Shown: positions 37,601 through 48,439 of the stretch, piece after piece
Position numbering within the stretch: position 1 is the stretch's first letter
Layout of the letters: each line of letters opens with the position of its first letter
NCBI GenBank assembly: GCA_028554755.1
Contig: JAPTOF010000005.1
Location: forward strand, 5,837,501-5,901,500
From: Cordia subcordata
Taxonomy: Eukaryota > Streptophyta > Magnoliopsida > Boraginales > Cordiaceae
Direction of reading: 5' to 3'
DNA: 64,000 bases
Notes under the pieces: generated by a model
Seen by the model: the letters and a program-made list of their open reading frames with translations, nothing else
Database searches by the model: none
What the model was told of the DNA's origin: nothing
Position numbers and translations under genes: made by a program

Positions 37601-38861
37601 ACCACTTATTTAACTAATTTAGACAACCTACATATCAAACATATGAACCAGATAAGGCAAACACAAAAACAGATCCAAACAGTTCATAAGGTACTAGTTT
37701 TATTTCTTAACATGGCACACATCAAATGTTAGCATAAATGATAATCATCACAGAATAGCAACTTACTTCAGCCACATGCTCAAGCGTCACAGCCTCAGGG
37801 ACAATGGCAGTCCTAAGCCGAATTGTGACAAATCCACTGCTTCCTTTGAGTGGAAAACACTGCCCAGGCTCTCCAAAACTCGGGCTTAGCATCTTCTCCG
37901 CATCCTGATGAACCCTACTCCGGCTAGCGAATGAAACCCAATTCCGGCTCCATCCTACTTTCCCAACAATAAACGGCTCCGAGTGCTTCAACACCCTCCC
38001 GCCACCAGTTGCCAAAGCATAATCCACCCTACCCAGCCCATCAGCCGCCAGCTTCTCCATCTCTCTCGCCACCATCCCTCTCGCGTAAACCATAACCTCA
38101 TCTAAGTTCACATTATCAATTTTCCCATCACTCTCCTTCCTCGCCTCGGTGTATTCCTTAAAAAATGCATCCAATTCCTCTTTTGTTAACCAATTCTTTG
38201 CCTTCTCCTCCAATTCTTTCTCCAAATACTCTGTCGTTTCACGCAACCTCTCGTTAACTTTCACGTCTTTCGCCTCGATTTCCCCTTTCACATCCTCAAC
38301 GCGCTTGTCGATTTTCCGATCAATAGCATCAACCTGGACCGCAATCATCTCGGCAGTCTTCTTCACTAAGGACTCAATTTCGGCGAACTTGCCCTCCCAA
38401 TCAGCCGATATTACCGAAATGTCATCACCGTCAGTAACGACGGCGTTTTTCAGAGCAAGTTTCCTAATCATCTGAACTAACCCTATCGCTACCAACAGAA
38501 GCAAGAAATTCTTAGAGAAGATGCTGATTAAACTCAACCATTTTGGTTTTTCAGGCTTCGGGGTTTTACGGGCCGAAGCATTGCTCCGGCGTGCGGTTGA
38601 GGCAGCGCCGCCGGGTAAGGGTTTCTTGACTCGGACGACGGCGTCTCGGTTCGAAGTCGCCGTTTCGGTTCGAATTGTTTGGGTGAGATTATTTGTAGCC
38701 TCGCAGGGCGTGAATTTAGCAGCGGTTTCGGTTGCGGTGGCTAAAATGGCGTCGTTGGCGTTGACTAAGTCGATGCCGGTTGACATTTTCTTCTCGACGG
38801 GACGGCGACGGCCGCCGGTGGAGGCTGGGTTAGGGGTGATGGAAACTGTGGAAGCCGACAT
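34698..38861 (-). CDS. SUN-domain protein (plant SUN1/SUN2 type), two exons
   Basis: Inner-nuclear-membrane protein of the LINC complex, which links the nuclear lamina side to KASH proteins of the outer membrane. Exon 1 is 38861-37767 (ATG; 365 codons) and exon 2 is 35006-34698 (stop). Donor GTAAGT and acceptor CTGCAG are in phase, giving 467 residues, like the Arabidopsis SUN proteins. Seen: a basic nuclear N-terminus ([18 protein letters not shown]), one membrane segment at about 117-132 ([16 protein letters not shown]), a charged coiled coil at about 155-235, and the SUN domain from about 278. The SUN domain shows [25 protein letters not shown] joined to [18 protein letters not shown], then [18 protein letters not shown]. 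The 2.76-kb intron is long for this gene. The tail after 37767 in the unspliced frame is intron read-through. No lesion is seen. Confidence 0.93.
35338..35740. repeat. Direct duplication inside the SUN intron
   Basis: Two diverged copies, roughly 35350-35510 and 35555-35740, share AGCCTASTCACTCTGTC, ACAAAGATRGA, GTAACCATTGTTATGTCTA-like, TTCAAATG and CCCTCATTAAT in order. A family of AAATAAAATAAG runs with CACTTTCCAA precedes them. Confidence 0.6.
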
Positions 38862-38938
38862 TTTCGTAAATTTGGAAAATTCTAGGGGGTAGCCTGCAAA
38901 AATTACTTTGATGAAGAAAATGGACGATTTATGAAATT

Positions 38939-38944
<6 letters not shown>

Positions 38945-38979
<35 letters not shown>
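38945..38979. repeat. (AT)n microsatellite
   Basis: About 17 AT units in the SUN upstream flank, beside a Tourist-like MITE. Confidence 0.95.
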
Positions 38980-38981
<2 letters not shown>

Positions 38982-38987
38982 GTTTAA

Positions 38988-39208
38988 GGGCCCGCTAGGA
39001 TTAATTTTTTTTAAATTATTTTTTTAAGTATTTTTAAAAAATAATTTTTTTTAGAAATTAAAAATTTTTACTTTTAAAAAAAATTGTATTTGAGTTTTTT
39101 TTAGAGTTTTAATTTTTTTAGAATCAAATCAAATAATTATTATAAATTTAATATAATTTTTTTAAGAAAAAAAAATTTTTTTTAAAAAAAACTAATTTAA
39201 ACAGGCCC
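38988..39208. mobile_element. Tourist-like MITE (TAA target duplication)
   Basis: The left end GGGCCCGCTAGGATTAATTT and the reverse complement of the right end GGGCCTGTTTAAATTAGTTT pair. TAA lies on both sides (38985-38987 and 39209-39211). It is 221 bp with an AT-rich interior. It sits about 130 bp upstream of the SUN start codon, so it may lie in that gene's promoter. Confidence 0.8.
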
Positions 39209-39597
39209 TAAATTCTTGTAAGGGTTATTATTGGGCTTTTCCTTTTTCTTTTTCTTTTCGAAATTAAAAGTAATTATGTGAATGATAATTTGGCTACTCT
39301 CTTTACAACTAAATTTTCGTAATATAAAAGATATTTGGTTATTTTGCAAATCTCTATTAGAAAATATACACGAACAATATTATACTTTGTTATGATTGGC
39401 GTTTTATTACTATTTGGGTCAAAAAGAATTTTTATAGTGAGTCAAAGACATTATGAGCGGATATACAGAGGCCTAAAAGTAGTACGTTGGAGTAAATATT
39501 TACGTAGTAGCTAGGAGTACTACTATGATATTATAATTTGTGGTTTTTTAAAACAATTATTATTGTGTTATTGGTATTATTATTGGAAAATTGGTTT
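39209..39597. other. Short intergenic stretch
   Basis: AT-rich sequence between the MITE and a GDSL relic. Nothing recognised. Confidence 0.5.
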
Positions 39598-39690
39598 CCT
39601 GCTTCTTTGATGGTGTCATCAGTCGGGTTGCGAAATCATTACCATTGTGCACACCAAATTGAGCGATAGATTCAAAGTTGTGAACGGAGA
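39598..39690 (+). pseudogene. Relic of the last exon of a GDSL lipase gene
   Basis: The sequence TTCTTTGATGGTGTCATC continues with CGGGTTGCGAAATCATTA and TTGTGCACACCAAAT. In the same order these match the last exon of the GDSL copies at 56902 and 62970 (FFDD.H..RVANSL...LCTPN). About 25 bp in the middle are missing and a TGA follows CTPN. It lies 24 bp left of the Mutator element's target duplication. Confidence 0.55.
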
Positions 39691-39722
39691 ATATACATAT
39701 ATGACGCAGGTTATATTTTAGG

Positions 39723-39840
39723 GGATTTGTTTTTTCACCTAAATTTTAAAAAGATATGTAAAATTAACATTATTCGTAAACGATTTTTAAAAAATTATCC
39801 AAATTGGTTCTGATAATGCGTTTCACGCATTTCCAAAATG
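39723..39840 (+). repeat. Left terminal inverted repeat of the MULE
   Basis: Starts GGATTTGTTTTTTCACCTAA. It aligns with the reverse complement of 46415-46531 through ACCTAAATTTTNAAA, GTAAAATTAAC/GCAAAACTAAC, CATTCRTAAAC, AAACTGGTTCT and GTGTTTCACRCATT, ending near the first GC-rich block. Confidence 0.8.
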
Positions 39841-39875
39841 CCAAACGCGAAATGTGACGGAAGGATGAACGCAGC

Positions 39876-39934
39876 CGCGTTCCCAGAATGCGGTCGCTAA
39901 TGCCGTCGCTAATGCGGTGCATTCTGGGAACGCG
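39876..39934. other. Perfect 16-bp hairpin next to the left MULE terminal repeat
   Basis: CGCGTTCCCAGAATGC (39876-39891) and its exact reverse complement GCATTCTGGGAACGCG (39919-39934) enclose a 27-base spacer that itself repeats GTCGCTAATGC. It is strongly GC-rich against the AT-rich surroundings. GAATGCG-type motifs also recur near the right end (46236-46400). Confidence 0.85.
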
Positions 39935-40257
39935 ACCCGCATTCCATAAATTCGAAACTTCAACCCTTTCCTTTCATTCTGATCTTTGCATTTTGAAAAA
40001 AATTCTCCCAACCCCCCCCCCCCACATAAGAAATTTTTAGTTTTTTCAGCGCCATTACGAGGATATAACATTGATCTTGTAAGTTATATTTATTTTATGT
40101 TATTTTTTACAATTGTATTTAACGTTTTAAGTTATGTAATTTGTTTTTAGATTGTGTAATTTTTGTTTTGATAGTTAATTTTAGCTTGTGTTAATTTGTA
40201 TTTTAATTGTTGTTAGAATTATAGATTAAGTTTTTGAACATAATTTCAGCATGATCA

Positions 40258-40610
40258 TTAGAAATATTATTATTATTATTTTTTATTTTTTTATTATTAT
40301 TAATCGTATTATTACTATATGAATATTATTAATAATAAATGTTATCATAATTATTATTATTAAGATTATCATTATTATTAACAATATTATTATTTTTATG
40401 ATTAATGTTATACGTTAGATGTTATTATTAATTTTATTTTTACTATTATTGATATTATTATAATTATTTATTATTATGATGATGATGATGATGGATGATT
40501 AATGTTTTCTTTTTGTTGTTATTATTATTATTATTATTGATATTATTATTAATAAAATTAGTGTTATCATTATTATTATTTGATAAAATTAGACATTTAA
40601 TGTTTAGAGT
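40258..40610. repeat. Imperfect ATT/TTA-rich tract inside the MULE
   Basis: Over 300 bp of interrupted ATT and TTA units with GATGAT runs, just upstream of the PMD coding region. Confidence 0.8.
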
Positions 40611-40657
40611 CAAGTATACTTAGTTAATCATTATTTTTTTTTTATTTTAGGACTCAT

Positions 40658-43135
40658 TATGGATACTTGACCTGCACCAGTAAACACCACATTACTGTGC
40701 CACTTTCTGCAGCACCAGATGCAATATTTGCAAGATCCACACTATTTGGGTACTTTTAGGTGCTATAGGTTAGATCGGTCTTTGTTTAATGATCCAAAGC
40801 ACCTATTGGTACAGCAGCAGTTGATGGGGACAGGATTCTACAGGTGTTATAATCCTGCTACCATCAGCTTAATCGCGGACTGATTACTGCCATGATAAAG
40901 AGGTGGCGGCCAGAGACCCACACATTTCATTTACCCATTGGGGAGGCTACCGTCACCCTGCAGGATGTGGCCATGTATTGGGGTCTTCCCGTCATTGGTA
41001 CTCCTATTCCGGTGCTTGATACGGTCCCACGGTCGAGGGACGATTGGGTTGTCACGATCCCTGATTTGTTGGGGATCGATGCGAATGCAGTTGCAGATGA
41101 CGGTACCAGCCGTAATGACATTGTAGGGAACTCAATAAATTTCTTCCAACTGCGGGATAAGTTTGTGATGCAGGGCACTCCGGATAACCCCACTCAGTAC
41201 CAAGCACAGTAGTGAGCACGGCTGTGGATATTTCTCTTGATTTGCTGTCACCTTTTTGCGAACAAGAGTATGAATGACGGTAATTTATCCTAGTTACCGT
41301 TATTGGCAGACTTTAAGCGTATCCAGTAGTACAACTAATGCGCGACTGTATTATCATATTTGTACCAGCAGCTTGATCGCGCCTCCTTCCGTCAGTGTAA
41401 AGGTGTATGTGAAGCTGTGACACTAGTCCAGGCATTGGTTTGCATCATGTAGTTATGTTTAGATTTTATGTATGTTAACTTTATTATTATAATCGTTATT
41501 ATAACATAACACATGTTTAATACTTGCAGTTTTTTTTCATGGGATAGATTCACGGCTTTTCGGCCTCAGCTCCTACATCCCACATGAGAATGGCTATAGT
41601 GACAGCAGCATCATCTAGAGCCTATGTTTCATCTCCCTGGCATTCCTCGAGGTGCACTATTTTACGTGAAAAAGGAAATGACAGATGCATCTGGAAAGTC
41701 AGGTCAAGTTGAGAGTCGGGATGTTATAGACCATCTGCAGCCAGACGAGGTATAGTACACTTAAGTTGCTTCATTAAATATCCATATCCTGTATTTTGAA
41801 CACGTGCTTGTTTTGGTTATAGTTTATATGGCAGCTGTTCAAGACGATACTGGGCAACCTCCCTCCGTATTGTGTTGCCCACAGTGACGGCTGGCGTGCC
41901 CGGATCTCGCTGATATTCGGGCATACTGTTGAGTGGCACCGTCCGGATCATGTGTTGCATCAGTTTGGACTAAGTTTGGCAATCCCTCATGATCCACCTA
42001 CATATGAGAAACACAGGGACAGGAAGAAAAAGGTTGAGGGAGATGCGCTGACAGGGGCTGTGGCGATGTGAAGGAATTGGCAGTAGCACATTTTACATGG
42101 ACAGGTGGAGGATACGCCGACGGCAGCAGCACTGAAGATTTACATGACTTGGTACAGTCGAGTGACCATATTACATGTCGATCATCCAGGTATAAGTCAT
42201 AGGAGAGATGGTTACATGGCGTCTGCACGTGATGAGACGTCACTGGTGAGCTGCATTTGTACTCTTTTTTATGTTCCTTAATGAAAATTATGGACTATTA
42301 GTTGATATTAACAACAATATGATATGTTTTGTTGCCTACAGGCGTCTGTTGTTCAGCATGTGGTCCACCATTCTCATGATTTGCTACAGCATTATGAGCA
42401 GGGGGACTTGTCGGGCGATGCACATTCGATGGAACATGTGATGCAACACTTGCAGCTCATGCAGTTGCATAGCAAGAGTGTACTTCGACAAACACAGCAC
42501 GAGCATCTCATACAGCAGGGAGCCGTGTGGGAGTTGCCCGATGCGCCTCTGATGTAGCCACTGCGGCAGCATAGAGATCATTATTCGCATCATGCTCGTC
42601 CTTTCGCAACGCACTCACACGTATCCCACCAGGTCATCACAGCCATTCACTCCCGATGCACCATTGCCAGCATATCATCCACCCACATAACCGCCATTGC
42701 ATCAACCCACGTGGCGTTTGTTCCCCGTTGACTTTTCCAGTAGGGGTGCAGGTCAAATCAGTGGGGATAGACAGGGTACGTTTGAGGCTGGCGGATCATC
42801 CAGGCTAGTGATTGATAAGCCAGATGATGCCGAGGAGGATGACGAGGCGATGCAGAGCGAGTCATCGGGGAGGGGGGTCTCCAAGCAGATACATAGGGTC
42901 CCGGGACTACATTCACGAGTAGTTGATGGACTGTGGTGTTAAGCAGCAAGACCTGCTGCCGCGTTCATCCGAGGCACATGCGACCCTAGCACCAGCCATA
43001 CAGCGACAAGCACAGGAGCCTCCGCCATGTCAGACACATTCATCCAGAAAATGCAACGCACCATCCCCTGTTAGACGTCATTTACCTGACCGCACTACCA
43101 AGGGGAAGGGGCCTGATCATTACACACCTGGATGA
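40658..43135 (+). pseudogene. Plant mobile domain (PMD) protein, MULE-borne, decayed
   Basis: PMD proteins (often annotated as aminotransferase-like or phosphatase-7-long-form-like) occur both as host genes (MAIN/MAIL family) and inside plant transposons. Visible pieces: LCHFLQHQMQYLQDPHYLGT near 40693, then in another frame [20 protein letters not shown] with [17 protein letters not shown] (40892-41010), and a C-terminal part near 41830-42240 with TVEWHRPDHVLHQFGL and WYSRVTILHVDHPG. Stop codons (first at 40667), a frameshift near 40880 and further stops near 41580 and 42070 break it. Probable introns separate the pieces, for example around 41217-41530. A His/Gln-rich then Pro/Ser-rich tail region runs to 43135. 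The domain is confident; the boundaries are approximate. Confidence 0.75.
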
Positions 43136-43389
43136 TGTATTCAGTTTTTGCGCACTTTTTTTTCCATATGTATTTGGTGACACATTATTTTTTGTTGATT
43201 GGACTTTTATTTGGTTTTTCTTATTTATTTTAGACACGTTATCATTTACCTGACAACGTTGATTAGACATTAACATTACAGCGTCACAACAAATAAGCAT
43301 AAAACGATTACACAATAACATTACAATGTCAAAACAAATAGACATAAAATGATTACATATGGAACATATGGCAACTGCTAAACATACCG

Positions 43390-45997
43390 TATTACGCATT
43401 TTGGTTGTTGGGGTAAATTGGAGCAGTGTGACTTGGTTGACCACATGCTGTACACCTTTGTCATCCACGGCGGTCCCAGTGATCCATCTCGTTTAGGAGG
43501 CGCCAGCCTCCGGCTTGTCCTCTTCTCTGTCAAACACAACTTGGGTTCGGATGCAACGTCCATGCAGGCGCTGGAGGCCAATAAAATTGGTGTCCAAAAG
43601 GCTTGAATGTCTGCCAATAGGTATCTTTATACGATTTCACTGTCAGTTGTTCAGGTATCATGTTCTCCACATTAAACTCCCTAAACCGAGCAACAGTTTG
43701 CACATGCGAGCATGGTAAGTGATATTCAACCCACTTGCCGCAAGTGCACGTACTTTCTTCCCAGTTGACAACCTGGTTTGGCAGATTCTCGTTCCATCGC
43801 ACTGGCAACCGACCAACTTGGTATCTATTATCCTATCTGAAACTAAGTACGTGATGGCGATGTGACGAGGTCTCCCACTTTTCAAAGAGCTCCCTTGCAC
43901 TAAGAGGGAGCCGATGGCCTTCACTTTCCAACTGCATGGCATAGACCAACCAATCATGAAAGTAATCTTTTATCTTCATAAAATTATTAGTAACAAGGGT
44001 CGTGTTGGGTAACCCCCTTGCACCGATGAGGACACCGTTGAAGCATTTGACATTATTTGTGGTCATCACACCCCATTTGAATCCCTCATTAGCGCTTACA
44101 GTCCATGTATCGGCAAGGATATCGGATAGGAACTTGTGTACTCATCTACCAACACTATTCTGACTAGGGTCCACAGCAAGGATCATGTTCATTGCATGCA
44201 CATGTTTGTGTGCTTGACATTCTCGGCCAGCTATCTAACATATGTCTTTAATGAATTGATTCCGCCATCTTTTCATCACATTGTTTTTCAGATGTCTCAA
44301 GCAAATGCGATGTTTTATTTCAAGTTGACCGTCACGTGTAACCCGTTTGATTGCAAATTCCATGCCTGCATGCCTATCTAAAATGATACACACTTGAGGC
44401 ATCCCGGTGAAAAATTTCTCACGTAACTGATGTAAGAACCACGACCGAGTATGAGTTGTCTCTGCGTCCACAACTGTAAAAGCTAACGGCAACACTTAGC
44501 AGTTGGCGTCTGTGGCTAATGCAACTAGGAGATAACCCTTGCACTTTCCCCACAAGTGTGTGCCATCCAGTGAAACAACGGGTTTACAATGCGTCCACGC
44601 CCGTGATGCATGCACCGAATGCCCAGTAAACCATGTCAAAAAAATTTTCAGTCTGCGTTGAACCTTCGGCAAACTTATATCTCACAACACTACCTGAATT
44701 CTTGGCCATCACGGCACCAAGAAACTGTGGGAGCATTTGATATGACGTGTCCCAATTGCCATACACTAGTTCAATTGCTTTATTCCGGCCGTTCTATGTT
44801 TTTCCATAACTGACATCCGCGTTAAGCTTCTCTTTCATATGAGCTTGGATAAGCCCGACCTCTTAATCAGCCTTCTTAGCTATGGAATCCCTAACCAAAT
44901 ATCCAACCAAACCAGAGGTCAAATTTCTGTGCCCCGACGCAGTTATTTGCGTCATACATACATGTCTGGCATCATACTGCTTGATCTCCCACTACTTATG
45001 CATTACTTTCCTTATGACGCGTACATACCATGGGCATGCTAGACTTCCATTATGTGTTTCCATACATCGTACCTTTCACAGGGTTTTACTCGACTTGACG
45101 ACCTTATATTCCTTTTGTATTTTTATTGCGTTTTGTTGAACAGCCCTTATCCCATCCACTTTGGATGGGAACACCATTCCTTTGGCCAGTTCCATCCTGT
45201 CGGGGTTATTGGACTTTTAGTGATCTCGTACTTGCTTGTCGTGTAGAATTCAGTCCTAGCAGTATGGAACTCTATTGCTTCCTCCGTATCTACCTCTGCC
45301 TCTACATCGATATCTGGTCCATCTACCTCGTTCTCAATTTGGTAGTTCAAACTTGCCTCTAAGACTGCATCTTCTTCTTGTTCATTCAATTCACCATCCT
45401 TGTTTTCTTTGTTTGCCTTTGACAAGACAGTATCTACTGCGATGTCACATCTCTTCTCCATGCCACCGCCATGATGAGAGGGTCCTCCGACTTCAAAAGT
45501 GAACTGTGGTTGCGGGGAAAGGGAAAAAGTGGCAAACTCTGCCACTGTTGTTGCAATATTAATATGTTCATCTTCTTCATACGATGGTGCTGCATTTAGG
45601 TCCAGTATGTTGGACTGGTACGGAATGTCGAGCATTTGTTGCGGCACATACACGTCGTCAGACTGAACGGACTGAATGTCCACCAATAGTTCTATTCATA
45701 GCAATCTGTGCCATACATCTCTCGCATATTGTCATCATCAATTATTGCACTTGGATAATAATATATCTGCTACAATGGAGCATCCCATCTAGGGTCACAA
45801 TAGCATAAGTTAACCCTATCGATGGTCGGACGCAACCCTAATTTTTTAATTACACAAGAAACAAATTGATCGTAAGTTGTACCTGGATGAATTTTGATTT
45901 TGCGTGGTATATTTGGACTTCTATAATCAAGACCGTAATCGGTCGTTATTGTGTGACCACCGTAGTATAAAAGAACAGTAACATCGGTTGAATTCAT
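43390..45997 (-). pseudogene. MuDR-type MULE transposase, decayed
   Basis: Read right to left. N-terminal domain from ATG at 45997 (TVLLYYGGHTITTDYGLDYR...IPRKIKIHPGTTYDQF). An acidic linker around 45150-45690. The DDE catalytic region around 44600-44240, with VVSLDGTHLWGKCKGYLLVA, a stop after TDANC, then FTVVDAETTHTRSWFL and an ILDRHAG block followed by HRICLRHLKNN. Then WGVMTTNNVKCFNGVL at about 44075-44025. Last is the SWIM zinc finger CTCGKWVEYHLPCSHV at about 43745-43695, and a final zinc-knuckle-like CTACGQPSH near 43440. In-frame stops and shifts occur at many points, so no full transposase can be made. The domain order matches autonomous MuDR-like transposases. Confidence 0.85.
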
Positions 45998-46414
45998 TCT
46001 TTCAGGTGCTTTGGTAGAAACTTATATTGACAAATTGAATGAATTTGGTAGAAAGTTTATTTGGTAAAAAGTGGAATGATGGGTAATGGATTAAATGATC
46101 CGGTGGAGGAAGGGGTTAGGGTTTATATAGGCAAAAAAACGCATTTTGGGAGTGCGATTTCTAAAATTTTCAGTGACGTGAAGTGACTAAAGCATGATTA
46201 ATGGCAGGGAATATATTTCAGATATTGCAAACACACTCCTAGAATGCGCTGCCAAGAATATTTTCTCTTCCCCGCAATCAAATCAAATCGGAATCAAATC
46301 AAATGTGGCAGGGTTGCAGGGAAAACCTAGAAACCGGGTTTCGAAAGTACAGAACGCACTCTTGGAATGCGAGCGCACTCCTGGAGTGCGGCCGCACTCC
46401 CATTGCGCGTTCCA

Positions 46415-46531
46415 CGTTCTAGGAATGTGTGAAACACGTTACTAGAACCAGTTTGGGTCATTTTTCAAAACTGTTTATGAATGGGGTTAGTTTTGCATGC
46501 CCTTTAAAAATTTAGGTAAAAAAAAAATTCC
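46415..46531 (-). repeat. Right terminal inverted repeat of the MULE
   Basis: The reverse complement starts GGAATTTTTTTTTTACCTAA and pairs with 39723-39840. It directly abuts the target duplication TATCTTAGG. Confidence 0.8.
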
Positions 46532-46540
46532 TATCTTAGG

Positions 46541-46807
46541 CCATATCTACCATGCACCCACTTTATATTGTACACTTTGTTTTAGTTGTGTTACATGCCC
46601 TTCAAAAAAAAAAAAATCAACTCATACTACAACTCATGTTTCTCTCTCATCTCCTTTTGTTCTTTTCTTTCTTCTTTGCCATTAAGCAAAATCAAACCGT
46701 CCGATTTCAAATCGGACTTTACCACTGCAATTGTGAGTGACCACAATGCCAGTCCTCAATCTTCACACCGACTTCGTTTCACCGTAGACCACAAGTTGCC
46801 ATCACTG

Positions 46808-46846
<39 letters not shown>

Positions 46847-47089
46847 GAGTGATTTTCTTAGGTCTATAACAAATATGTGTGTCGTGGTGGTGGTGGTCGT
46901 TTTAGTGGAGAGGATTTGAGTGGAGGGTGATGATCGAGATTGAAAGGTGACAGGTGTTTGCTATAGTGTTGCCATTACTATTTGCGACAAGAGAGTGTGA
47001 TTTGTGTGTGTTAAGGGGTGTGTGAGGCAGAGGCTAGGGCACTTCTTGAAGGTTGTTGAATTGCAGAAGAAAAATTGCAATGGGTTATC
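46541..47089. other. Intergenic stretch with CT microsatellite
   Basis: No gene recognised. A (CT)n run of about 16 units lies at 46811-46842. The adjoining frames that look open are low-complexity. Confidence 0.5.
46811..46842 (+). repeat. (CT)n microsatellite
   Basis: Uninterrupted CT dinucleotides. Confidence 0.95.
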
Positions 47090-47094
47090 TTCGA

Positions 47095-47370
47095 AACAGA
47101 TGCGGTGAACATTTTTTATGCCATTTCTTCAAATAATGAATCTCATGCTTAGAGTACGGCTTGAAAAATCAGAAAGCTACATAAATGCTTTGGGAAAAGC
47201 AATCAATTTTCCCTTGCCTTGATTGAAAGGAAAGCTAATAGAGTTGGAGATTATTTAGCAAAAGTTATTAGATTTGATGCTTTACCTTGTAATTGGTTAA
47301 CTTGGCCCTTGATCACCTTAAAAGCCTCGTTGATGATGATTGTGAAAGGCATGGCACTGGCTGATTGTAA
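47095..47370 (+). pseudogene. LINE-derived RNase H-like fragment
   Basis: The frame around 47220-47370 reads LIERKANRVGDYLAK followed by a Trp-containing tail. This is the signature of the C-terminal RNase H-like domain (RVT_3 type: ..R.AN.vAD.LAk) common in plant non-LTR retrotransposons. Upstream DAVNIFYAISS fits the preceding part. It is isolated and broken by stops. Confidence 0.5.
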
Positions 47371-47514
47371 GCTCTTTTGATTTATGCAAGTATCTTTCGT
47401 CTTGACAAAAAACAACAAAAAGATCAAAATTGTGAATTTGTTGTTCAAGGGTATGAACATGATATTTATAGGTGGATGTCGGTCAAAAGTTGTAAATATG
47501 TCATTTATCAAATG

Positions 47515-47600
47515 AGAATATATAATATAAAAATTGTGAGCCTATATTATAAAAATTTAAGAACGTATAAAAATTGTGAACGTATAATAAAAAGATTTTG
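47515..47600. repeat. Short ATATAATATAAAAATTGTGA-type units
   Basis: Three to four degenerate units resemble the array at 15660-16260 (ATATAATATAA, TTGTGAACGTATAATAAA). Confidence 0.45.
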
Positions 47601-47649
47601 AATAGGTACACCATGCTATGTTGGTATATATAGGTATGGGTATACAGTA

Positions 47650-47850
47650 TACAGATACTTGTCAAAATTGTAGTTGATTTTAAAACCTAAAATTGATTAT
47701 CAAAATGTTGTAGTTGATTGCGAGACTTGAATTACTAGCTTTGATGTATGTTCATTATGGACTTATTGTAAATAACCACTTTTTTAAGGGCGAGATAGTA
47801 TATACCAAATTTGTTATTGTTTCTTTTATAAAAATGAAACTTAATGATAT
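47650..47850 (+). repeat. Diverged copy of the GDSL 3' flank
   Basis: Shares ordered blocks with 57135-57345 and 63200-63410: AAAACCTRAAATTGA, CAAAATGTT, GACTTGAATTACTAGCTTT, GTTCATTATGG, GGGNGAGA and ACCAAATTTGTTA. It is an older copy of the sequence that follows each GDSL gene. Confidence 0.75.
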
Positions 47851-48439
47851 GCCCTCAAAATTTCCAATTCAATGTTTGTGCAATTGTTTCATTTGCAATT
47901 TTTGGTTTAGTTTAATTTATGATTCTATTATAATTGGAGAGTTTGTAATCCATATTACATCAAGTCCTTGGGCCAAGTTTGGGGCAAGCAAAGAACCCAT
48001 AGTAAAATTGCACAAGGGAACCTAGTGGCCATGTAGGCATCACAGGAATGCTTGGTCTTAACATAAGAAAATTGCTTAGCCAAGACTATGGCCAAGGACT
48101 TGCGGCCTAGCAAAGGTTTTTCGAAGAAAGCATATACTAGTGCTTATTCTATAGAACATTTTGATATGGAAGCCAACAAATAGACTTGGTCATGTTGTTA
48201 GCCTTTTGTCGTTTCTGCTTAGTATCCTTCTAGGCATAAAAAAAGTTTGCCCTTACAACAAGACAAGGAGTAACAAGGACATACTTGTACACTTCAGCTA
48301 CGAGTACTTTGTCCAAGTTCATTTTCTACTCCACAAAATTTGTTAGAAATCAAAGAGACTTTCCCGGGATTTTACATAGAATTAAGCTCTATGAAACTTT
48401 AATTTTTTAAAAAAAGGAATAGAATTTCCTCCAAAAAGT
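47851..48439. other. Intergenic stretch, no gene seen
   Basis: No recognised coding or repeat structure. Confidence 0.4.

Larger units (their letters stand above)
39723..46531. mobile_element. Structurally complete Mutator-like element (MULE) with plant-mobile-domain gene
   Basis: Long terminal inverted repeats lie at 39723-39840 and 46415-46531 (see those entries). They are flanked by the 9-mers TATTTTAGG (39714-39722) and TATCTTAGG (46532-46540), which match at 8 of 9 positions, the duplication length of Mutator transposons. Inside are two convergent decayed genes: a plant-mobile-domain gene on + from the left end and a MuDR-type transposase on - from the right end. A trinucleotide-rich ATT stretch fills 40258-40610. 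The ends are well kept but the transposase has several stops, so the element could move only with help from another copy. Confidence 0.85.

Noticed and set aside
37722..37766. 14-residue tail [14 protein letters not shown] on the SUN first exon
   Set aside because: Read-through into the intron. The GTAAGT donor at 37766-37761 joins in phase to the SUN exon at 35006.
44136..45808. Plus-strand open frames such as 44136-44381, 44839-45139 and 45584-45808
   Set aside because: Antisense shadows of the minus-strand MULE transposase.
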